From positions 73,534,953-73,598,952 of the forward strand of contig CM049311.1 in NCBI GenBank assembly GCA_026874595.1: DNA of 64,000 nucleotides. Reading direction: 5' to 3'. This DNA is from Sipunculus nudus. Taxonomy: Eukaryota > Annelida > Sipuncula > Golfingiida > Sipunculidae. The notes under the pieces are model-generated. The model was given only the letters and a program-made list of their open reading frames with translations, had not been told where the DNA came from and searched no databases. The position numbers were made by a program, and so were the translations under genes. Positions within the stretch are counted from its first letter, which is position 1. Each line of letters starts with the position of its first letter. Of the stretch, positions 38,062 through 50,360 are shown one piece after another.

Positions 38062-38935
38062 ATGATGCTTTTCAAATCAAATTGTAAATTTAAGGAACTC
38101 CTATGTAATATTGACAATATGCCTATGTTTTATAAAATAATAATTGAGACTATTCTTAATGTCAAAGAATTACACTCAGATGTCTCTTTATACGATGTCA
38201 TATGGAATAACAAAAGTATTAAATATAAAAGTAAAACACTGTACTTTAAAGAATGGATAAAGTGTGGAATCATATTTGTGTTTCAAATTGTACATGATCT
38301 GAAACTTTATTCATTGCAAGAAATAAAAAGAATGGTTGAAGACAAGGATATGCTACATTTTCAATACTTAGCTTTGAAGAATGCCATGAACAACATTTTG
38401 TTCAGTACAAGGGAAGACAAAAAGGATAAATATTATTCTTCCAAGGAAATTAAATCAATTTTATTTATTCAGACTAAGACAGAACCAATAAGTCATCATT
38501 ACTGGGAAAATAAGTTTACATGTGAACTTGACTGGGAATATGTATGGACTACTCATTGTTTTGCTTTAAAAGAACCTCGTGTTAACTCACTTATGTGGAA
38601 AATAATCCATAATATATATCCAACAGCTATATGGTTATACAAAATGAATATAAAGAATGATGAATGTTGTACATATTGCAATGAAGTTGAATCTATGGAG
38701 AATTTTTTATTAACTGTAAACAAGTAAAGGGCCTTTGGAGTTATGTCGGAGATTTATTTCATGTAAAGTTAGGCCTGAAACAATATTTTTTGGAATACAC
38801 ATTGAAGACTCTGATTTGCATAAATATATTGGTATAGCACTTGTGTGCATTAGTAAATTTAAGTATGGGTCATATCAAAATCTCCTATGTTTATTTCATC
38901 ATGAATGTCATATGAGAAAAATAAATATGTAATAT
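38062..38935 (+). pseudogene. LINE ORF2 C-terminal relic
   Basis: A 221-codon frame (38062-38727) reads LYDVIWNNKSIKYKSKTLYF, KEWIKCGI, WENKF...LDWEYVW, VNSLMWKIIHNIYPTAIWLY, KMNIKNDECCTYCNEVESME and then NF. This is the connector and zinc-knuckle-like (CxxC) end found downstream of the RT in Tx1/L1-like LINEs. A one-base slip in a T run near 38703 moves the true frame to INCKQVKGLWSYVGDLFHVK, and a second shift near 38780 leads to FFGIHIEDSDLHKYIGIALV. It probably belongs to the same broad clade as the relic at 28100. The endonuclease and RT domains are lost by 5' truncation. Confidence 0.85.
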
Positions 38936-38962
38936 GTTCGTGTATACATTTTATCACTTTCT

Positions 38963-38964
<2 letters not shown>

Positions 38965-39010
<46 letters not shown>
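38965..39010. repeat. (TA)n tail of LINE
   Basis: TA repeat ending in AAA directly before the second target-site copy at 39011, so it is the element's own 3' tail. Confidence 0.9.
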
Positions 39011-39012
<2 letters not shown>

Positions 39013-39633
39013 GATCGATAAACTGATCTGAACCGATCAAATACTTCTTTAGAAAGCACTCACAAAGCGCATGTCTTAGCCAACGCCGTGTCCACGTTAA
39101 GGTCTGCTTCAAACCTCAATCATGTCATATCCCAGCATTCCACATAAACTCATCTAAAAAAAAACAGGTGGTATCGAAAAAAAAATTAAATAGAATTCTG
39201 ACACAAGGAACCAGGGCAATGCCTGTAAACATGCGGTTTCCCATCTTTAAAACAATTTGCTAATTAAAAACATGAAGGCAGTTTTTTTTAATTTCTGTGT
39301 TGGATTTGACGAGTGGCCAAGCTGAGATGTTACGGGTGTAGGCGCCGATATGATTACCAACAGTGACACTTCATCAAAATACACATTTGGGCATGGCTGC
39401 TTGAGTTAATGTGTTTATATGAAATCAAAATATTGCTTTTTTTGTATATAGAGAAAAGAACTTTCATAAAACAGAAAATCATGGTGAGTGTATTGAAACA
39501 TTAATGTATTGAAGTGAGTGTATTGAAACACGACCCTTTCCTGTCGGGAAAATACAGAGCCATGCAGATAACTGCCCATTAGCGTTTTTCTCACAGATTC
39601 AAAATCTTAGGTTTTAGCTGCGTGAATAATCCG

Positions 39634-39635
<2 letters not shown>

Positions 39636-39689
<54 letters not shown>
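39636..39689. repeat. (TA)n(TG)n microsatellite
   Basis: About 46 bp of AT repeat ending in TGTGTG. Confidence 0.95.
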
Positions 39690-39908
39690 ACCGGGTGTGA
39701 TTGATGTGGTCACTATTATGGTTAGTGTGATAGGCTGCGACAGGTGTTGTCAGAATAATGAAAGTCTGTTATGTTTTGCTTTACGTGGTACCCGCTTTTA
39801 CCTGTTAACCGCTTGGTGGACATACAAGCACACTTGTGACTAAAACATCGTTTTTAAGGTCGAATGATAGGTTAGGAAATTCGAAGTGAAGACTGCAAGC
39901 CGGGCGCT

Positions 39909-39912
<4 letters not shown>

Positions 39913-39986
<74 letters not shown>
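39913..39986. repeat. (TA)n microsatellite, 74 bp
   Basis: Pure AT dinucleotide repeat. Confidence 0.95.
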
Positions 39987-39989
<3 letters not shown>

Positions 39990-40204
39990 GGTTCTCCATT
40001 CCTTTACTATATAGATTGTAGGAATGTTGCAAATTTATGAAATAATGCAAAGCGCGTTAAAATTGTTGCAAATGTAAGCTCGTCAATGGCTCGCCCGCTC
40101 GTTGTACCTCCCTATTGTTTTTGTAAGTGGAGAACCCAGACAAGAGGTGCTAAGCATATGGGATTATGTATATAAATTGTTACGAAAACAATTATTTAGG
40201 GGAA

Positions 40205-40290
40205 AAACATTCGGCCAATCCCGGATTCGAACCCATGTCGGTGGCGCACAAGTCCGGTTACCAACCGCTTCGCTAGCAAAGCAAGCTTCA
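40205..40290 (-). repeat. tRNA-like sequence, SINE head or tRNA relic
   Basis: The minus strand carries an A-box-like TAGCGAAGCGGTTGG and, at about normal tRNA spacing, a B box GGTTCGAATCC. The acceptor and anticodon arms do not pair well, so a functional tRNA is unlikely. A tRNA-derived repeat head is the better reading. Confidence 0.45.
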
Positions 40291-40334
40291 CCAGCGGGAT
40301 AGTTCGGTCCGCTTTTATGTTACCCCGTAACAAG

Positions 40335-40454
<120 letters not shown>

Positions 40455-41879
40455 GGTCCGGATGTACTTAAATGTATATCGTGCAAACATTGTGCAAATA
40501 CCAAGTTCACTGTAGCCTGCTCCACTATAGATATGAATCAAAGTATCTGACAAATTTAGTTAATGCTGTTTCAGTTTTAGGGGTTGACCATTCTAAAGGT
40601 ATCGTCACAATGAGTTTTGCTCACATTTTTTTTTAAATTAGGCAATTGCAGACCGCAACCTTTTCTTTGCAGTGATTTTTATTAATCATACTTTTCTCTT
40701 AGAAATTTTACATCCAATTATTTCATTTTGGACTTAGTGAGGGTTGTATTTAACGTACACGGTGTGGTAAATCAATACGTCACTGAGAACAAAAATCCAT
40801 AAAAACTCACTATCTTTGAAAACATTCAGTTGTAGTATTTCCTAGAGGCCTTGGTAAATGCATTTTTCTTGAATTTTTATTCGGTGGGTTTCAAGTTAAA
40901 TCATTAATATTGCTTTATTTGAATATTACATTTAACATTAAAGTAACAAGTCTAATAACCAGTAACTAGGATGAATTTAAAGAGTGCGCATTGTTTCTGA
41001 CATTACACTGAAAATTTTGGATTACACACCTTTTCTTTACAAACTTGATTCAGTACTTATCGATGGCTTTACCGCAGTCAAGATGCAGAAAAAGAATGAA
41101 AAAGTAAGATAAAGTGCATGACTGCTATGGTTCTAACCAAGCAAGAATAATGGATAGATTAATTGATTTTAACCTATAAATGTATTCTTGGACTTGCCCC
41201 TTCGTATATTCTAAATAATAACGCCATAAAATAAAACTCATTCAACAGCTTACTCCGATGTCCGTCTTCTGAAATAAAATGATCCTTTTAGACAAGGAGT
41301 GTTCTGTTGTAGGGGTGTATGTTTACTCTTAAAATATGCCAACACACGGTAGATGATTAAATGCTAATGTTCATATGCTTTTTACCTCTGTTGTACATGT
41401 ATACAGTGAATAACGCTACTGTTTTTTACCTGTACATCGCTTTTAGCTTTGTTAAATTTACGTTACATGATGTTACTTACTTTCACTTCAAATCTTTGTA
41501 TTGCATCCGTTTAAAGTTAAATGGTCGCAAATAATATTTTTTTTTAATTCTTTATATGTATTCCATGCAGGGACCGCATGTTGACATACATTTATCATGA
41601 TATGTGTTACCCTGGAAGATCTTGTATTAATGAATTATTATAAAAGATAAAATGAACAATAAATGACAAATCCACATCTGCTTAATTTCTTTTCAGTTAA
41701 TATTATAAATTACCGTGCTAGAGTTTTTCACGGAGAACTAGAAAAGCACTAAGAAAGCGTAGGCCTTCGCCAGGGCCACTCATATCCCCATACACTTATG
41801 TCAGAAATGCAGCATTTTTCCTTTAAAATATCTCTAGATCCAGATAGTGACCCGGATCAACAATGTTATATTGCGTTAT

Positions 41880-43663
41880 AGTTTTTCGTGTGCAGCGCCC
41901 CTTGGTGGCTATTTTCCGTTAATGGAAAAATCACTTTCGATATATTAGTAGAAAACATAAGACGTACCAGTTTCAAAAGGATTCCTGCAAAATTGTGGCC
42001 TGTAGAATACCATATGTCATGCGCAAGAACAAGCGAGCAGGCATATTGAGGACAACAGACAAACGTACCGACATAGTGGCAAAGTGACACATTTGAGTAA
42101 AAAGTAGATATATAATTTATAATTGAGTAAAAAGTAGTTTATAATTTTGGAGATATGGCGAAAAAATTTGACGTTGTAGTGTTTCAAGGGCTGCGCCCCC
42201 TTGTGGTCGTATACCAAAAATAAAAAATAAAAAAATTTCGAGAAATTTGTGAAGGACAATGATATCTCAGTTTCAAGATTTGCCTACTTGTGGTCTTAAG
42301 GTATTACTAAGTGATATCTCAAAATATCTCGAGATATTGTGCAAGATATTGCAAGACTTGATCTAAAATCTTATAATACTAAATAGATGCGACTATATGC
42401 AAAAAATCTAAACCTCTCTAGCTTAAAAACGGACAAAGTAAGATAAATAGACCTTTTATTTTTAATATAATGACTTTTCGAGCAGATTTGAGGCAGCTAC
42501 ACAGTAGAAAAAAGGCCTTGTAATAACAAATAAAATGAGGTATAGTTGAAGTAGCTATGACCAGTTGTGACAAAGATATGAAGATAAAACATTTTAAGTA
42601 GTGTTGATGGCCTTGACCTTGATCTTTGACTTATATTGAACCTTCTGTAACTTCTGATTGTCACTTAACTATGTCAGTCTGAAAGAGATTGCAAGACCAC
42701 CAGAGGTCGAGCGCTTGCCAGAAATTATGTGAAACAGTCTAACGAATGAGCAATGGCGAAGATGAGCGAAATAACCCGATCTTATGACATCAGAACCAAT
42801 ATTGAGAAAGTTATAAGGAAAAATAAGAAATTTGATATGTTTTAATGACCTTCACCTTAAACTTTGACCTTTATCAATTATACACATACGGCTTCAAGAA
42901 ATCGTTCCGATATACGAAATGTATAAGTTATACAGTGATTTCTGCTCAACGGCGGCATGTTGAATACTATATGTTATGTAGTTTTGGAGATATTGCTAAA
43001 AATACGTCATAGTGTGTCAAGTGCGGATACCCCTAGTGTTCATATTCAAAAAAATATAAAAAAAATCAAGATATAAGTGTGATATAAGATATATCAGTTT
43101 CAAAGGAATCCTACAATCTGGTGGCGTCAAGGCTATCACTAAGTGATATCTTGCAAAATCTCGATTGACGAGATATGGTGCGAAACTTGTGATAAAATCT
43201 TGTGATACTTATTGGATGCTACCTAATGCAAACAAAAACAAGACCTCTCTATTATTCAAACTGGCTAAGTAAGAAAAAATCGACTTTTTGTTTCGAATAT
43301 TTATACGCAAAAATGCGTAACCATGATTACAGTAGATTTAAGGCAGCTACACATAAGAAAAAGGCAATGGAATGACAAAGTAAATTAGCTATAATAACTG
43401 CGGCAATGATGACCATTAACGAATTTATATAGAGAAAAACACATTTTGCGAAGTTTTGATGACCTTGACCTTTAACCTATGTTGACCAAAAACAATAGGC
43501 TTCCAGGACTTTTGATTGTCATCAACTGTGTAAGTAAGTGTGCAACTAAGTAAGTTTGAACGCAATCGATGAAAATTATGGCTTGTAGAGAGGGACAGAG
43601 ACAGACAATCAGACATACGGAACTGACAAACATGTTTGCCGAAATCGAAGATATCCGGCAAGC
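41880..43663 (+). repeat. Tandem-repeat element family D with terminal hairpin, copy 1
   Basis: Two diverged units of about 800 bp share CAGTTTCAA...ATTCCT, TAAGTGATATC, ATATCTCGAGATAT-like blocks, TTTAAGGCAGCTACAC, TTGACCTTGA and GATTGTCA. The right end has GAGACAGACAATCAGACA-type simple sequence and a hairpin GTTTGCCGAAATC (43634-43646) with GATATCCGGCAAGC (43650-43663). The reverse complement of 63254-64000 is the same family. Confidence 0.7.
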
Positions 43664-46600
43664 AACAAACAAATGGCAGCAATGTTTATTTCTTTTGTGT
43701 CAAAGGTATAGAAGCGGAACATCAATATATTTTTGTCATATTAAATCTAATAAAAGGTCTTAACAACCGCCCAGGGCTTCATACATTTGACACAATTCAT
43801 CTGGGCTTCCATTTCGCACGGCCTCTGAACAAACATATCATTACGTTTATCACTCCGAGAGATTCATTACAACACTTAGACTCTCTCCGTTTAAATGGTG
43901 TACTGAAGCCGGTGTACAGATTCAATGTTACCCCCCCCCCCAAAAAAAAAAACACCACTCTCTTATTTCAGGTTATCCCCCGATAATTTAAATTGATTTC
44001 AGATAACCCCATGGGCAGTCTGATTGAACTGAATGATATATTCTCAAGCTTTGACTCCTGATATATTATTTCAAAAAGCCACTGAAAAGATTAAGGAGGG
44101 ACTCTATATATGAACAATAAAATTATCGCATTTTTTAAAAGAATATTTTACTCATTCACTTCACCAAAACATATGACACGTGACATGCAAACATAAGATA
44201 TACAAAAAATTAAGTTTAAGTAAATAAATATAAAGAAACAACTGCTTTGAAGCGGTAATCTGAAATCTTAGGGGGTATTCTGAAATCGATTTCAAGTTAC
44301 CACCAGGGTAATGTGATATCGATTTTGAGAAATCGATTTCAGATTAACCCCCTCCGTAATCTGATGAGGGGGAAATCTTAATCGCTACACAGCAATTGTG
44401 CTTGATTCAGAGGAATAATGAGTAGCAGGACGCAAGGAATCAGAGGAGTTTATCGGTACTGGTTAAGACTACGACACTAATAAATTGCATCCACCATAAG
44501 GAAATTATCCAATTACAGGCTGCCGAAGTTAAGTGTGGTCCCTACGTGAGCTCCATTTGATTTCAGTTTAATTGCCAAATTAAACAGCTGGCAAATGACC
44601 ATAAGAAAAGATTTAAGAGAAACATCATTTAAACTTACCAATTCTCAGATTAAGTTCCTTGAAGGGCACAACTTGTTTTTCACGTGGTTCAGATTAATCA
44701 AGATCAAGTTGACACAGGCGTCATCTATTTTCTTTTCATATCCCTTTCAAACCGAGTGAGAGAGACAGCCATGGTCGCTTTGTATAGTGCGGTTCCAGTC
44801 CACTAAATAACAGTAAATGTTCTATTTATTTTACAAAACATTATAGCATGATCACGAACGTTCATGGTAGCACACATACGCTTGCACAGGAGTGATTCGA
44901 AACCCCAGCTGTCATTTATCTTTCATAGAACGACAATTGTCATTAAGTTGTTTCACAAAACCATATTTCAGATCGAATATGTATTATTTTTATTCTTGAG
45001 TTTATACATGGGTTAAAATGTATCCTTACCCGAATGTTTCTGAGCATAGAAAATCGATAGTCGAAAATATTATGAGGGTACTATGTTTATATTTTATATA
45101 AAACAGGGACTGTCAAATTCACGGAGCATGGTCCAAAGGTAAGTTACGAAATACGATGAGAGTGCAGGGTGGGTGGGGGGGGGGGGGGGGGGGGTAGTCA
45201 GTTTATTTTACCGGGGCTCGGCGGGAGCGAGCCGGACAGTTTTTTTCCTATATGCGCCAATAAAATGTTTCAATATGCAGAAGTCTCTTTTATCTCGTTG
45301 GTGTATCAGCATATGCGTACAATGTGCATAAAGTGTGACCAAAAGGGCCTACATTGGCCAGGGCCAGTCAGGAGTTTCCCACATAAATTGCATGAGAAAC
45401 TGCTTGAAATGGGGAAATCTCGTTTTGACATTTTTGTTAATTTACAATAATACCGCTTTATCAAGGAAGGCACAACAAGGCCCGGGCCGGGTATTAAGTC
45501 TCCTATAGTGCCTAATCAAATTCTTTAAATTGAGGAAAATTTATGTTCGTGATAAGAAGGGCCTATGGGGGCTCGAGTTTACAAGGACATCTTCAATGAT
45601 TTAAGATACGAAGGTCCCCTTTGTCTTAAACTACTTTACATAATTTTTAAACTGATGAACAAAAAAGAACCGGGCTGGTCAAAATATTCTTAGGACCCAA
45701 TATAAATGCTTGAAAATGAATAAATTCCGGAGTGATGGGATTCATTAAGGTATTTCAAAATGACCAAGCATATGGAGTTTGAACCAGGGGAGCAATTTGC
45801 GTTTAAAATGTGGGGACTTCCTATCTTCCTCTACCCCCCCCCCCCCCCCCCCGCCCCTCCCCTCAACACCAAATACCGTGCCTGCCGCCAACCCCCCCCC
45901 CCCCACACACACAAACACACAAACAGGCCTCGTAATGAGGTACATCATCTTTAACTGTTTTCTCTCAGAACCTAATTCCCAGCGTTGAGGGCAATTACTT
46001 TCATCAAAGCACGTATGTCGATGGCATGTATCTGCTGAGTGAATTTGGTGTCCCCTTGGCGTTGCAGATTTTTTATACTTTTTTCATATAAAATTTAAGC
46101 CATTTAAGCATTCTGTGTAGATAAAAGAAAATTTACAAAATCAAACAAAACGTAATAACATTTTCCCTTGTGCAACTATGGCTTCGCCAGTATTTGTTTC
46201 GCAAAAATAATTGCCTCTGCCAATAGGGTATGCCTTCATCATTAGTTCGTGTTCGTGTATGTGTGTTTGTTTAGTCTCATGAAATGTTCGGAGGGTTTTG
46301 GGAACGGGCCAGTAGAAAATAATTGATTTTGGAACGACTCCGACACATGATCCGGATAAGGAACTCAGTCAAAAATATTCATAAATGTTAAGTCACTTAA
46401 GAAAAATTAACCTGGGAACACTAGCCGAATAGGTGAAAGAAAGGAAGCGAACTAAAATTTATTTGCTTGCATCCTGCAGGATCGTTGGATAGTCTCTTCC
46501 GTCAGCTCTTTTAAATGTGAAAATATTCTTTCTTTGAATAACATAATGCAGACTGATATTTGTAATTAGATTTTTTATGTAAAAGATTTTGCACATAATC

Positions 46601-47308
46601 ACAGCAGTGATCGATACATCTCTCACTGTCAATCTTACATTAGGGTCAATACCTTTGAATAGGCAAACCTCTTGCTGCCACCGAATATGTTAAAATATAC
46701 GCACCTGCGCTGTACCCGTTTCAGCCTGTTTTGTCGTTATTATAAAAAAATGTTTTGTTGATAGTATATAGACAGCATAAGGAGTAGTAATTCTACATTT
46801 GGATAACCCCTTGATCGTTTCCTCCTTTGAGGTAAAATTTATGCTTGCTTAATTTGATTTGATTACAAATTTACCTGTCGTTAATGAATCAATTAAATTT
46901 AGACTAGTCTGCCTTCTGTGTAAAGGTTTGGTCTACGCGAATAACGTAATTGAATACAAAACGTTTGTTCATATAAGTTTTATTACTCTAATTATTTTAA
47001 TACACGAAACGTTTCGTGTATTGTTGATGTATTCTTAAGACCACCAGTTTTTGCTTCAATTTATCTAGAAATAGATATAAATATTCCATATGCCTCAAAA
47101 CTATGACACTTGCTTGACAGTAGACAATTCATAGAGGCATTATGAAAATATCATGCATGATCATGAAAAACAGGTGGACTTTTATCTGGATACGCTATAG
47201 CATAGATAGGGGTATAGGATCGACAAAACAATGTGTAAAGTCTACTAACTGATGTTTTGCCTCCCTCCCTCACTCTCTGCCTGTCTGTCTGTCTGTCTGT
47301 CTCTCTCT
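43664..47308. other. Intergenic: simple runs, small inverted repeat, dispersed repeat
   Basis: No supported gene. Contains C and A runs at 43931-43951, an inverted repeat at 44271-44352, a G20 run at 45175-45194 preceded by GGGTGGGTG (possible G-quadruplex), C runs at 45835-45910, and at 46240-46390 a fragment with TTTAGTCTCATGAAATGTTC, GGAACGGGCCAGTAGAAAAT and GATCCGGATAAGGA. The last resembles a very widespread invertebrate repeat with a GATCCGGATC core. Confidence 0.45.
44271..44352. repeat. Inverted repeat with ATCGAT cores
   Basis: GGGGGTATTCTGAAATCGAT (from 44271) pairs with GAAATCGATTTCAGATTAAC and CCCC (44329-44352), with a loop of about 35 bp and few mismatches. A related half, TGATTTCAGATAACCCC, lies about 300 bp upstream near 44000, so this may be one end of a small transposon. 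Confidence 0.6.
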
Positions 47309-48067
47309 GTTACAGGTATCTGTTTTATTATGCGCGGGATATTTCATAACTTGGCATTCGCTAGGCTTCTGATTCGTGTTAAGCGCAGACCCTGAGCGCT
47401 GCTGTGGGAGCCGCACTTGCTAAACTCTCGCGGAGTGCAAACACAGCGCTCGCTCTAGTCTAGAATTTTCGGGTCTGTTCATGCGCATTGGGTGCGCGGG
47501 TATTGTTGTAGAGGGATCCAGAATGGAAAGTTCTGGGCTTGAGGTGAAAAAGCTGTGTATAGGGGCTGTGTTTATAGCCGACAGAGAGAAAAATACCAGC
47601 GGACACGGAAGAGTGTGAGTCTCTCGTCAGTTTTGCAGAACTTATAGATATTCTTCGGACTCTGTGAAAGATATTATACGGATTGTCTTTAGTTTGCCTT
47701 TGGGATTATTACCAGAACATCACTTTTGGATTACAACATATTGTTTCCGCGATTTAATCGGCCTATTCTCTGAGAAGATTTACATGATCTGTTCATCTGG
47801 AATATTTGTGTTAAAGGACTCTTGTTGATCTGTGACAGTGGTGGTATCTAGAAATCAAAGCCTAGGATCCGTACACTCTTGTACTGTCTATTTTTTATTG
47901 TTGTTTTACTGTGTAATTGTATTGATTTAGTGTATTGTAATGTTAGGATTGTTTTAAGAATAAATTATAATTATTTGCTAACAAAAACTACTGACTTCTT
48001 TGTTAATTCCTCTAGACATTTCACGCATCCTAGTGTTGCAGAATCTGATTTGTTTATCTCCGTAACA
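47309..48067 (+). mobile_element. LTR of a retrotransposon (Gypsy-like), 759 bp
   Basis: Begins TGTTACAGG and ends CCGTAACA, giving 6-bp terminal inverted repeats with TG...CA. Inside are a TATA-like GTGTATAGGGG near 47560, a poly(A) signal AATAAA near 47960 and about 100 bp of U5. Directly after the end comes AAATTTGTGCTCGTCACGA, similar to the primer-binding-site context TTTGG.GGCTCGTCCGG seen in Gypsy elements. This suggests a 5' LTR whose body has been lost. No gag or pol is recognised downstream. A fragment of the same LTR lies at 27713-28095. Confidence 0.7.
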
Positions 48068-48706
48068 AAATTTGTGCTCGTCACGACTACGTGATCTGTA
48101 TTATTAGGTTCCGTTTCACTCTCTCATTCACATAAATGGACACAAACATAAAATTTGGAGTTGCATGGTCTCGTCAAATTTGGCAATTTAAACAAAGGAA
48201 GTAATCTTCTATTATTCATCAAAAACGGTTAAAGGGTTAAAAAAACTGCTCACACAACTGGTTTTGTCGGCTGTTCTTGCAGCGTATAAACAATAGGAGT
48301 TCGCGTCCATTTCATGTGATTGAGACGTCATCGGCCATGTCTTGAGGTAACTCGTGCTACGCAAGAGCTCCGCCAGGCAGAATGTAGCAGACATTACGGG
48401 AATGAAACCTGTGCCTGGAATATACGACACTGGGACAGTTAACGCCCAGCAACCAATCACTCCAGTAAATAAAGCATATTACATCTTCCAGTTATTCCTG
48501 CAACTACCCAAAGGATTTCTTTCGTTTGGGCCCTAATTTTTTATGATGAAGAATGTTTATTTATTTTATGTAGCTATGTTCCAGATATTTTCATGCAAGA
48601 TTTTACTCTTTAGAAAGGGTTTCCATACAGCCTTTTTGCATATTGATTGAGGTTTCCGTCCAGCCTCAAATATTTTATGATAAATAATGTATGAATATAT
48701 TATATA

Positions 48707-49740
48707 TACAGACTATACAGAGACGACTGTCTCGTCGCATGCCACTTACAATTAAGACAAACCGAGGGGGCTAAAAAGAAAATTTGCCAGATATTTAACA
48801 AGCTTGGCCTAAAAATTACAATCGAAGCCAACAAAAAAATAGATCTTTTGAACTTTTGACCTGAATAAAGCAGAATATATAAACCTTTCATGAAACCGAA
48901 CAATACCCCAATATACACCCACAAAGACAGTAACCATCCCCGACCCATAATAAGAAATATACCTAAAAGCATAACAAAAAGGTTGTCGAACATCTCCCAA
49001 AATGAAAATGTTTTCAACAAGGCTGCCCCACCATATCAGGAGGTATTCGCAACAATGGATGCAATTTTAAACTCAAGTACAACCGCTCACAACAATCCAG
49101 CACTGACGGAAAGAAGAGAAACAGAAGGAGGAACATAACGTGGTTCAATCCCCCATACAGCGCCAACGGGAAAGCGAACATAGGAAAAAAGTTCCTACAG
49201 CTCCTTGACAAATGTTTCCTCCTGACCACAGTTAACACAAAATCCTGAACCGAAACACCGTAAAAGCAGATATTGTTGCATGCCTAACATATAGCAGGTC
49301 ATTTCAGCACACACAAAAGGGCGACTCAACAATGACAGGATTATAGAAACGAAAACAGAAAGCATAAACAAACACTGCAACTGTAAAAACCCGAAAGAAT
49401 GTCCAATAAAAGTAGGATGCCTCACTCAAAGCATAATTAACCAGGCAACAATTACAAGACAAGACAACAAAAAAGTGGAAACATATCGGATTGACAGAAA
49501 ACGTATTTAAAACGAAATACTATGGACACATCAGCAGTTTGAGGAATGAAAAATACAGAAATAGTACAACACTAAGCCAGTACGTGTGGACTCTGGAGAA
49601 AAAAAAAACATACCCCATTCGTTAAAATAGTAAATCATGGCTAAATGTAGAGCTTATTCCAACACGTCCACTAACGTCTACTAACAGTAGAATGAGCTGA
49701 CATCGTCATGCAAACATAGAACTAAATACCTTCTTTTAAC
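48707..49740 (+). pseudogene. Penelope-like RT/GIY-YIG protein, broken
   Basis: Frames in order: LYRDDCLVA (RT YxDD-type catalytic box), KKKICQIFNKLGLKITIEAN, KPNNTPIYTHKDSNHPRPII, NIPKSITKRLSNISQNENVF, NKAAPPYQE (thumb and linker), ITWFNPPYSANGKANIGKKF, then CNCKNPKECPIKVGCLTQSI (Cys-rich GIY-YIG entry), YGHISSLRNEKYRNSTTLSQ, YVW, and finally IMAKCRAYSN and NELTSSCKHRTKYLL. Many stops and frameshifts and a deletion of the second Cys pair region near 49675-49690 make it non-functional. A different subfamily from the copy at 21985, judging by residue differences. Confidence 0.85.
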
Positions 49741-50334
49741 CTTAAAGTATTTTAAAACGACAATAATAAAGTTAAATATGCAGTCTCAAAAACCCAGCCG
49801 ATCTATTGAGGAACAACCAATTGGACTACTAATCCACTGATCCCCAGACCGAACCAACACCTGGGGCTTTGATTAACTTTAAGCAAACTAACAGACCTTT
49901 GAGCGCTTCATAATCGTCCTTATACAGTACAATAAGCCAGGCACCCAGTAACCCCAATTCACAACATAACAAAAACTCTTACATACATGCCTTACCGAAC
50001 CTAGTAACCCAAGATTAATTCTACCTATTATGACAACCTTAAATAATTTAAAACCGACAATAATAAAGCTAAATATGCAGTCTCAAAACCCAGCCGATCT
50101 ATGGAGGAACAACCAATTGGACTACTAATCCACTGATCCCCAGACCGAACCAACACCTGGGGCTTTGATTAACTTTAAGCAAACCAACAGTTCCTTGAGC
50201 GCTTCATAACAGTCCTTATACAGTACAAAATGCCAGGTACCCAGTTACCCCAATTCACCAGCATAACATAAACTCTTAAATACATGCGTCACCGAACCTA
50301 GTAACCCAAGATTAATCCTACCTATTATGACAAA
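49739..50334. repeat. 296-bp tandem duplication in Penelope 3' UTR
   Basis: Unit 1 (49739-50034) and unit 2 (50035-about 50330) share long identical stretches, for example CAGCCGATCTAT.GAGGAAC and ACTACTAATCCACTGATCCC, with a few percent differences. The duplicated part lies between the end of the coding relic and the ribozyme. Confidence 0.88.
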
Positions 50335-50360
50335 CTTCACCCACGCATCTGATCACTCTA

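Larger units (their letters stand above)
38014..39025 (+). mobile_element. 5'-truncated LINE insertion with target site duplication
   Basis: The 15-bp direct repeat AGGATCGATAAACTG lies at 38014-38028 and 39011-39025. Between them sits LINE 3' coding sequence, a short 3' UTR and a (TA)n tail (38965-39010). Truncated 5' end, target duplication and terminal simple repeat are the marks of target-primed reverse transcription. The insert is 982 bp. Confidence 0.9.

Noticed and set aside
40205-40290. Functional tRNA gene
   Set aside because: A and B boxes are present but the cloverleaf arms do not pair, so it is kept only as a tRNA-like repeat.
44356-44376. CTGATGA followed by GGGGGAAATC
   Set aside because: There is no room for a stem II and no complementary stem I; it belongs to the small inverted repeat region.
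45745-45988. Gly-rich and Pro-rich frames
   Set aside because: Translations of C and CA runs, not proteins.
48700-50340. Mitochondrial DNA insertion
   Set aside because: The strand bias (A and C rich) suggested a numt, but the encoded LYRDD, linker and GIY-YIG segments show a Penelope-like element.
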